Positions 1 through 5,235 of a stretch of 7,866 bases of DNA are shown here, piece by piece (position 1 is the stretch's first letter; each line of letters begins with the position of its first letter). Below the pieces are notes generated by a model, which did not search any database, was not told where the DNA came from, and saw nothing but the letters and a program-made list of their open reading frames with translations. The position numbers and the translations under genes were made by a program. This DNA comes from JACMJP01 sp046160675 (GTDB taxonomy: Bacteria; Bacteroidota; Bacteroidia; Chitinophagales; BACL12), in assembly GCA_046160675.1 (NCBI GenBank), contig JBJXHH010000148.1:1-7866 (forward strand). Reading direction: 5' to 3'.

Positions 1-1203
1 GCATTCCGTGCCATTCGGGCAAATAAACTCCGTACTATTTTAACGATTCTCATTATTGCTTTGGGATTAATGGCTTTGCTGGGAATATTGACTTCAGTAG
101 AAGCCTTAAAATCATCAGTGAATGCAAACTTCGCAACACTTGGTTCCAACTCTTTTACTATCCGCAATGAAGGCATGATAGAAGGCGGTGGCGGTGGGCA
201 ATCTGAGATACCCAATCCAGAAATTACAAGGAGAGAGGCTGAAGCATTTAAAGAAAAATACTCATATAACTCTGTAGTTTCCATCGGTTATATGAGCAGT
301 GGAGTTGCGGTGGTAGAAGGTAATGAGAAGAAAACAAACCCAAATGTGATATTGTTTGCAGCTGATGCTGAATACTTTTCTGTCGGTGGATATGAGATGG
401 ATAAGGGAAGATGGTTTACAGGGGCAGAGATCGAAGGAACTTCAAGAACAATTATCCTGGGAAGTGATATTGCAGAAAAACTATTCCCGAAAAACATTGA
501 GCCCCTTGGCAAAGGTGTACAAGTGGATAATCAATCTTTTAAGATCATTGGCATTTTGAAGAGTAAAGGCAGTAGCATCATGGCAAGCGACAATGTTTGT
601 TTTATTCCTGTGACTACTGCAAGAACTGTTTTCCCCGCAAGTGAATCAAGTTATGCAATCACAGTGGGAGTAAACAAGGTGGAAGAACTTGAACCCGCCA
701 TTGGCACTGCCACCGGTTTAATGCGGCAAGTGCGTAAACTCAATGTGAGGGAAGAAAATGATTTTGCCATCACAAAAAGCGATAGCATTATAGCTGTGGT
801 AGTTGATATGATCTCAAACATTGCCATCGGTGTGATCTTTATCGGGGTAATCACTTTAATTGGCGCAGCCATCGGCCTAATGAACATTATGCTGGTACAG
901 GTGAATGAACGAACCAGAGAAATTGGAATTAACATGGCAATAGGTGCAAAACAACAAACCATCCGTAGGCAATTTTTAACCGAGTCAGTTATGATCTGCC
1001 TGATAGGAGGCATCATCGGCATTATCCTCGGCATTATAGTAGGCAATGGTGTCGCACAGATATTTAATCTTTCATTTTTTGTTCCCTGGGGATGGGTACT
1101 TGCAGGAATCGCTTTGTGTTTTTTCACAGGTATTGTCGCAGGCTACTATCCGGCATTAAAAGCAAGTAAACTCGATCCGATAGAAGCATTGAGGTATGAG
1201 TGA
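1..1203 (+). CDS. ABC transporter permease, MacB/FtsX family (5' end cut off)
   Basis: Inner-membrane permease subunit of a MacB-type ABC transporter, the class that moves or extracts substrates using force from a partner ATPase instead of a classical channel. The frame is open from base 1, so the gene starts left of the window. About 400 codons are visible, and by comparison with the family only roughly ten N-terminal residues are missing. The visible start (AFRAIRANKLRTILTI) is the typical approach to the first transmembrane helix, residues about 11-32. A periplasmic domain of the MacB_PCD type follows, about 35-260. Three C-terminal helices (about 265-300, 325-350, 362-385) form the FtsX domain, with the cytoplasmic coupling segment NERTREIG at about 302-309. 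The end, KLDPIEALRYE, is the family's usual C terminus. A TTG at 61 would give a start inside the first helix and is not credible. The ATPase partner is not in view and the substrate cannot be told. The stop overlaps the next gene's start. Confidence 0.93.
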   Translation, partial: AFRAIRANKLRTILTILIIALGLMALLGILTSVEALKSSVNANFATLGSNSFTIRNEGMIEGGGGGQSEIPNPEITRREAEAFKEKYSYNSVVSIGYMSSGVAVVEGNEKKTNPNVILFAADAEYFSVGGYEMDKGRWFTGAEIEGTSRTIILGSDIAEKLFPKNIEPLGKGVQVDNQSFKIIGILKSKGSSIMASDNVCFIPVTTARTVFPASESSYAITVGVNKVEELEPAIGTATGLMRQVRKLNVREENDFAITKSDSIIAVVVDMISNIAIGVIFIGVITLIGAAIGLMNIMLVQVNERTREIGINMAIGAKQQTIRRQFLTESVMICLIGGIIGIILGIIVGNGVAQIFNLSFFVPWGWVLAGIALCFFTGIVAGYYPALKASKLDPIEALRYE

Positions 1204-1898
1204 TGAGAAAAATAGTTGCAAAAATTTTCAGGAAAAACAAAGTATCACACTCAGCTCTCCTCTACGGACTACAACGTAGCGGAACAAATTATCTGCAGGT
1301 CCTCATAGAAAAAAATTACCCGCAAATTGCCTTCATGAATTCTGAGGTTAGAAATAATCCTGCGCACAAGCACTTCAGGTTATACGATGACAAGACCTGC
1401 ATCCCGGAGCCCCAGTTTATGAACTCTGTTCTGGTTAATGATTTGAAAGAATTTGAAACGCATCTTTCTGCAATACCTGACATATATCTTGTAGTTTCAA
1501 AAGATCCCTATAGTTGGTATTTGAGCTATAAAAAATGGGCGAAAAAAAATAATTGGCCTCCTCCTGCTTATCATTACATGCAGGAATGGAATTTATTTTA
1601 CGGAAAATGGCTGGAGTTTGCCGGGGAAACAGGCAAGATCATTTTTGTAAGATATTTTGACTTGCTTACAAACCCTGAGAAAGAAATTTCTGAGATAATT
1701 CAGAAATTAAATTTGCCTGGTGTAAAAACTATCAAAACATCAAGGAAAGTTTATGCATCAAGAAGATTTACTGCAGGCGATGCAAAGTATTATACAAACA
1801 AAGAATACATGCAAAAATTTTCAAGCGAAGAAATCAAAGACTTGAATGCCCGGGTAGATATTTCTGTTTTGCAAAAACTGGGGTATGACCTAATTTGA
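1203..1898 (+). CDS. Sulfotransferase-family protein
   Basis: Probable cytosolic sulfotransferase-fold enzyme, which would transfer sulfate from PAPS to an acceptor that cannot be inferred. With the ATG at 1203 the protein has 231 residues. A GTG at 1200 in the same frame would add one residue; I prefer the ATG, which overlaps the permease stop by one base (TGATG). The P-loop-like 5'-phosphosulfate motif is GLQRSGTNYL at 22-31. The 3'-phosphate-binding region is VVSKDPYSWYLS at about 97-108, with Lys where most members have Arg before Asp-Pro. FVRYFDLLTNPEKEI at about 148-162 matches the family's (R)YEDL..NP segment, and the C terminus ends in the usual LGYDL pattern. It is short for the family but appears intact. 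There is no signal peptide or membrane segment. Coupling to the permease suggests co-expression, not necessarily shared function. Another P-loop transferase of this superfamily remains possible. Confidence 0.8.
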   Translation: MRKIVAKIFRKNKVSHSALLYGLQRSGTNYLQVLIEKNYPQIAFMNSEVRNNPAHKHFRLYDDKTCIPEPQFMNSVLVNDLKEFETHLSAIPDIYLVVSKDPYSWYLSYKKWAKKNNWPPPAYHYMQEWNLFYGKWLEFAGETGKIIFVRYFDLLTNPEKEISEIIQKLNLPGVKTIKTSRKVYASRRFTAGDAKYYTNKEYMQKFSSEEIKDLNARVDISVLQKLGYDLI

Positions 1899-1994
1899 AA
1901 ATCCTTTAGAAATGTTTCCCTAAATAAAATACAGGATTCACCCTCAAAATCTTACCTATCACCAAAATGGAAATAAATATTAAAACTTTGCAAC

Positions 1995-2002
1995 TAACTT
2001 TA
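1995..2002 (+). promoter_or_regulatory. Weak candidate -7 element for the secreted-protein gene
   Basis: TAACTTTA lies 17 bases before the ATG at 2020 and differs from the Bacteroidota -7 consensus TAnnTTTG at one position. No clear TTG-type -33 element sits 19-21 bases upstream. The 121-base gap (1899-2019) is strongly AT-rich and otherwise shows nothing convincing, so a promoter here is expected from the gene layout, but this exact assignment is a guess. Confidence 0.2.
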
Positions 2003-2019
2003 ATTGTAAATACCTTCCG

Positions 2020-2928
2020 ATGGAAAGAAAGAACTGGAAAAGAAAGTTAGCGGCCTATTCGGCAATGACTGCTGCAATTGTTGTGAGTGAACCTGCAGAG
2101 GCGCAAGTAATTTTTACAGATATTGACCCGGATTTTTATTATTACATATACAACGATGAAGCATTACAATATAACATTGATTTCAATCATGATGGTATAA
2201 ATGAATGTCAAATTTATGTTACCACTTGTTTTTGGCCGGAATGTACAGCTTATCTTGGCTACAGTGATTTCAGCCTTAAGCAGTATCATAATAATCAGGC
2301 TGGGATGTATTTTCAGCCGCAAGCCACCTTTACTTCATGGATATATGATGAAATTTGTTACCGAGAATCACAATTTGTTGTAAATAGGTTAAATGTTGGT
2401 GATGAAATTGGTGATGCACTTATTTGGGGTAGTGAAGAAATACTGTACCATGCCGGCCCTAATTGTGGGGAATACGGCAGTTATATAAAAACCGGTCTTT
2501 GGGATAGAGATGGCGAAGAACATTTTATTGGAAGCAAATTCAGTAAAAAAGGCAATACCTACTTTGGATGGATTCGATTACTTATCACTTCTGACAATGT
2601 AATAATTACAAGTTTTGCTTATAATGAAACTCCTAATGAGCATGTATTTGCAGGTCTGTACGATGAAGTTTATACAAATACGGATGAGTTGAGCAATATA
2701 AATCCTATCATATATGCTTATAACAATTTACTTGCAATTAAATTTTTGGAATCACCATCTGTCAATTTTGACTTAAACATTATCAACTCAAGTGGTGTTT
2801 GCGTTTTTCAAACTCAAATTGATAAGATTGAAACAATGCAACAATTAAATGTGCCTTTTGGTATTTATACAGTAATTCTTTCTAATGAAATTCAGCAGTT
2901 CAGAAAAAAAGTCTTTATAATTGAATAG
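2020..2928 (+). CDS. Secreted protein of unknown function with T9SS-type C-terminal sorting domain
   Basis: A 302-residue exported protein, probably released or anchored at the cell surface by the type IX secretion system. The N terminus has a positive stretch (RKNWKRK), a hydrophobic core at about 10-22 and an AEA|Q signal peptidase I site after residue 28. The mature part begins VIFTDIDPD and carries DFNHDGINE at 54-62, an Asp-rich loop resembling calcium-binding loops. A GWIRL motif at 183-187 leads to SFAYNETPNEHVFAG at about 198-212, an arrangement I recall from many exported Bacteroidota proteins of unknown role. The last 75 residues (about 228-302) follow the beta-strand pattern of the type A sorting domain, with GIYTVIL and a final KKVFIIE, but the usual YPNP at the domain start is replaced by NPIIYAYNN. 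Six cysteines (63, 70, 75, 113, 149, 251) could form disulfides. No enzymatic motif is visible. It probably has its own promoter, given the 121-base gap upstream. Confidence 0.82.
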   Translation: MERKNWKRKLAAYSAMTAAIVVSEPAEAQVIFTDIDPDFYYYIYNDEALQYNIDFNHDGINECQIYVTTCFWPECTAYLGYSDFSLKQYHNNQAGMYFQPQATFTSWIYDEICYRESQFVVNRLNVGDEIGDALIWGSEEILYHAGPNCGEYGSYIKTGLWDRDGEEHFIGSKFSKKGNTYFGWIRLLITSDNVIITSFAYNETPNEHVFAGLYDEVYTNTDELSNINPIIYAYNNLLAIKFLESPSVNFDLNIINSSGVCVFQTQIDKIETMQQLNVPFGIYTVILSNEIQQFRKKVFIIE

Positions 2929-2932
2929 TAAC

Positions 2933-3430
2933 TCAATCCCTTTTAATCCCAAAAATAACATCACTTTCTTTCTGCATCAGTTCCCTGAATTTTTGGCCGA
3001 GAACCGGATCCCATTTTGCCTGGTCGGGGGCGCCAACCCTTGGTGTCCAGTAGTTTTCACACTCCAGCCAGCTTTGATGAGTGAAGCCATGTGCAGTTAA
3101 AACATCCATGTAGTTAATCTGTTTTGAAGCATCATTCGGGTCTTTTTTAAACGCCATTTCAGCATGTACTTTTGTATACACCTCAAGAGTACAGGGTTCG
3201 CCCCCGCCTCTTTTTTTATCAAGCGCTGCCTGGTATAGAGGCATGAATGCTACTGCGGTTTTACCCATGTCAGCAGGGTCGCTCATTTTTGCGGTATAAT
3301 GTTTTTTCGCTTCGTCCCAGTCAGCAGCATTTACACCGTTAGCTTCAGCAATTGCATTTTCTTTTGAAACATCTCCTGCAGTTTCTGTCATTAATGCGCA
3401 GAGGTTTGCATATTGTTCAATTGTTATCAT
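2933..3430 (-). CDS. Cytosolic protein of unknown function with two diverged internal repeats
   Basis: I cannot assign this 165-residue protein to a characterised family. It has no signal peptide or membrane segment, so it is probably cytosolic, and the sequence looks largely helical. Two halves align with each other: residues 3-72 (TIEQYANLCALM ... FMPLYQAALDK) and 81-154 (TLEVYTKVHAEM ... GQKFRELMQK). They share a Thr-[IL]-Glu-x-Tyr start, a central Trp (38 and 121) followed seven residues later by an aromatic (Tyr45, Trp128), and a closing aromatic-x(4)-[DQ]-Lys helix. A Gly/Lys-rich linker (KKRGGGEPC, 72-80) separates them. The start is the ATG at 3428-3430, preceded by an A/T-rich stretch. 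It lies 30 bases downstream of purE on the same strand, with no visible terminator between, so it is probably read from the purKE message. Its stop is four bases from the stop of the convergent secreted-protein gene. Confidence 0.78.
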   Translation of the reverse strand: MITIEQYANLCALMTETAGDVSKENAIAEANGVNAADWDEAKKHYTAKMSDPADMGKTAVAFMPLYQAALDKKRGGGEPCTLEVYTKVHAEMAFKKDPNDASKQINYMDVLTAHGFTHQSWLECENYWTPRVGAPDQAKWDPVLGQKFRELMQKESDVIFGIKRD

Positions 3431-3460
3431 AGTTATATTTTTATTTTGTTAGCACATCTT

Positions 3461-4012
3461 TTACTTAAAAAACTTTTTATATCCTTCCTTTTCCATTTTT
3501 CCTGCTTTCTCAATCACAGTTTCTTTCAAATTATTTTTATAGGCGATTATTTTCTTGAGAATATTTTTATCAGATGTTGCAATAATTTCTGCAGCAAGAA
3601 TGCCGGCATTTTTTGCGGCATTTAATGCGACTGTAGCAACCGGAACACCATTGGGCATTTGCAGGATGGATAAAATAGAATCCCACCCATCAATGGAATT
3701 ACTTGATTTTACTGGAACGCCAATCACCGGCAGCGGGGTGATGCTTGCCACCATGCCCGGCAGATGTGCAGCGCCTCCGGCTCCAGCAATAATTACTTTA
3801 ATTCCCCTTGTATGGGCTTTGTTTGCAAAATCAACCATACGCTGAGGCGTTCTGTGGGCACTCACTACTGTCACTTCACAGGCAATGCCGAATTCTTCCA
3901 AAATTTCTGCAGCATCTTTCATCACTTTCAGGTCTGAGTCGCTTCCCATGATGATGGAGACGATAGGATTCTTGATTGCGGATTTTTGAATGCGGGTTAT
4001 TGATTTTGCCAT
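3461..4012 (-). CDS. purE: N5-carboxyaminoimidazole ribonucleotide mutase (class I PurE)
   Basis: Cytosolic enzyme of purine synthesis that converts N5-CAIR, made by PurK, into CAIR by moving the carboxylate. The 183-residue protein has the diagnostic class I motifs: MGSDSDLKVM at 22-31 (phosphate and substrate binding), SAHRTP at 51-56 with the catalytic His53, GAGGAAHLPG at 77-86, and PVIGVPV at about 95-101, followed by SILQMPNGVPVATVAL at about 113-128. Presence of a PurK gene next door supports the bacterial mutase type over the AIR carboxylase (class II) type. The first 16 residues extend beyond the usual start, but no other good start lies before the core, so the ATG at 4010-4012 is kept. 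The C terminus (about 150-183) is lysine-rich and slightly longer than in compact members. It starts four bases after the purK stop, so the two are almost certainly co-transcribed. Confidence 0.96.
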   Translation of the reverse strand: MAKSITRIQKSAIKNPIVSIIMGSDSDLKVMKDAAEILEEFGIACEVTVVSAHRTPQRMVDFANKAHTRGIKVIIAGAGGAAHLPGMVASITPLPVIGVPVKSSNSIDGWDSILSILQMPNGVPVATVALNAAKNAGILAAEIIATSDKNILKKIIAYKNNLKETVIEKAGKMEKEGYKKFFK

Positions 4013-4016
4013 AATA

Positions 4017-5171
4017 TTATGAGATTACTCGGAGATTATCTTTTACAAATTTCGCTTTTTGTTTTGCCAATAGAATATTTTCTGCCAGGATAGTTACATG
4101 CCCCATCTTGCGAAACGGTTTTGTTGTTTTTTTTCCGTACAGGTGAACGTATACTCCTTCCATCTGCAAGCATTCTTTTAAGCCAACATATTTTGCCTCG
4201 CCTGTAAAATTTTCTTCACCAAGAAGATTTATCATAATAGCAGAAGATCTTGCCTTCGTACTTCCCATCGGGATATCAAAAATACAGCGCAGCAGTTGTT
4301 CATACTGTGAAACATAATTGGCTTCAATGGTGTGATGCCCGCTGTTATGAGGCCTTGGAGCTACTTCATTGATGAGTATTTCCCCGTTTTTTGTTAAGAA
4401 CATTTCTACAGCAAGAATCCCGGTAATGTTGAGTTCTGAGATAGTTTTGATTGCAATTTGTTCTGCTGTATTTTTTTGTTCAGGGGAAATATTTGCAGGA
4501 GCCAGCAAATATTCAACAAGATTGGCTGTTGGATGAAATTCCATTTCAACAGGAGGGAAGCATGTTGTGTTTCCTTCTGCATCTCTAGCAACAATTACTG
4601 ATAATTCTTTTTCAATGTCAACAAGATCTTCAATCACACTCTCCCCATCAAGCAGGTTCACAAAATCATTTTCATTTTTTACCACCTGAACGCCTTTGCC
4701 ATCATATCCTGCTTCGCAGCTTTTTTGCACAAAGGGGAAATTTATTTTTTCTTCCTCAATCAATTCAAGTAATTCTTCCTTGCTGTCAATGATCTGAAAA
4801 TTGGAAGTAGGCAACTCATTGTCTTCATAAAAACTTTTTTGTTTGCCTTTATCCTGTATAATCTTTAAAGCTGAGGGATCAGGGAAAACTTGTTTGCCTT
4901 CTCGTTTGAGTAGAAGCAAAGCATCAACATTTACATGCTCAATTTCAATAGTAATCTTTTCAGCTTTTTGACAAAAATTATAGACTGTTTCATAATCTTT
5001 AAAACTCCCGCAGGTAAATTCATGGGCAAGATGGGCGCAGGAACATGCAGGATCGGGGTCAAGTACAAAGCATTGAATATTCCAATTGCTTGCAGCTTCT
5101 ATCAGCATTTTACCCAACTGACCCCCACCAAGTATGCAAAGTTTTAAGTCGCCGCTGCTGATAGCATTCAT
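4017..5171 (-). CDS. purK: 5-(carboxyamino)imidazole ribonucleotide synthase (PurK)
   Basis: ATP-grasp enzyme that makes N5-CAIR from AIR, bicarbonate and ATP, feeding PurE. The 384-residue length is normal for the family. The N-terminal domain opens with LCILGGGQLGKM (11-22), the family's nucleotide-fold glycine loop, followed by FVLDPDP (35-41) and the strand ITIEIEHVN (73-81), where many PurK proteins read YEFEN. The ATP-grasp part shows the glycine-rich lid GYDGKG at 155-160, the metal and ATP ligand region GEILINEVAPRPHNSGHHT at about 263-281, and KPFRKMGHVT at 351-360 in the C-terminal domain. All expected motifs are present and the frame is intact. The start is the ATG at 5169-5171. 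It is the first gene of a minus-strand group followed by purE (4 bases) and the duplicated-unit protein gene. This order is the reverse of E. coli purEK. Confidence 0.96.
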   Translation of the reverse strand: MNAISSGDLKLCILGGGQLGKMLIEAASNWNIQCFVLDPDPACSCAHLAHEFTCGSFKDYETVYNFCQKAEKITIEIEHVNVDALLLLKREGKQVFPDPSALKIIQDKGKQKSFYEDNELPTSNFQIIDSKEELLELIEEEKINFPFVQKSCEAGYDGKGVQVVKNENDFVNLLDGESVIEDLVDIEKELSVIVARDAEGNTTCFPPVEMEFHPTANLVEYLLAPANISPEQKNTAEQIAIKTISELNITGILAVEMFLTKNGEILINEVAPRPHNSGHHTIEANYVSQYEQLLRCIFDIPMGSTKARSSAIMINLLGEENFTGEAKYVGLKECLQMEGVYVHLYGKKTTKPFRKMGHVTILAENILLAKQKAKFVKDNLRVIS

Positions 5172-5235
5172 GCAGCAAAATTATAAAGAATGAATGATGA
5201 ATGAAGGACGAAGTAAAATGAATGCAATAATTATT
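5172..5235. other. Intergenic gap with short GAATGA-type direct repeats
   Basis: This 64-base gap separates purK from the large upstream gene. Around 5188-5208 it holds imperfect tandem copies of GAATGA/GATGAATGA, with another AATGAATG at about 5217-5224. The repeats give a purine-rich plus strand. I see no protein-coding capacity or stable hairpin within the gap itself. It may be only low-complexity sequence. Confidence 0.4.
5176..5183 (-). promoter_or_regulatory. Candidate -7 element upstream of purK
   Basis: Read on the minus strand, TAATTTTG matches the Bacteroidota -7 consensus TAnnTTTG exactly, four bases before the purK ATG. The region 20 bases upstream has no clear TTG-type -33 element. 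Used as such, it would start transcription at or next to the start codon, giving a leaderless message, which counts against it. An eight-base match with two free positions can also occur by chance in AT-rich sequence. Confidence 0.2.

Noticed and set aside
651..1127. Open frame of 158 codons on the minus strand inside the permease gene
   Set aside because: It is antisense to a clearly conserved membrane domain; its Ile/Met/Pro-rich composition is what the reverse of hydrophobic codons produces.
1900..1938. AATCCT ... AGGATT inverted repeat as a terminator after the sulfotransferase gene
   Set aside because: The stem is six bases with a loop of 27 and no following T tract, so it is not a credible intrinsic terminator.
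1987..2018. TTTG (1987-1990) with TACCTTCC (2011-2018) as a -33/-7 promoter pair
   Set aside because: Spacing fits, but the -7 part matches poorly and transcription would begin inside the coding sequence after the ATG at 2020.
3555..3845. Plus-strand open frame of 96 codons opposite purE
   Set aside because: purE on the other strand carries all family motifs; this frame shows no recognisable protein features.
5188..5224. GAATGA-type repeats as a CRISPR array or binding-site array
   Set aside because: Units are only 4-9 bases, irregular and confined to one short gap; there are no spacers or cas genes.
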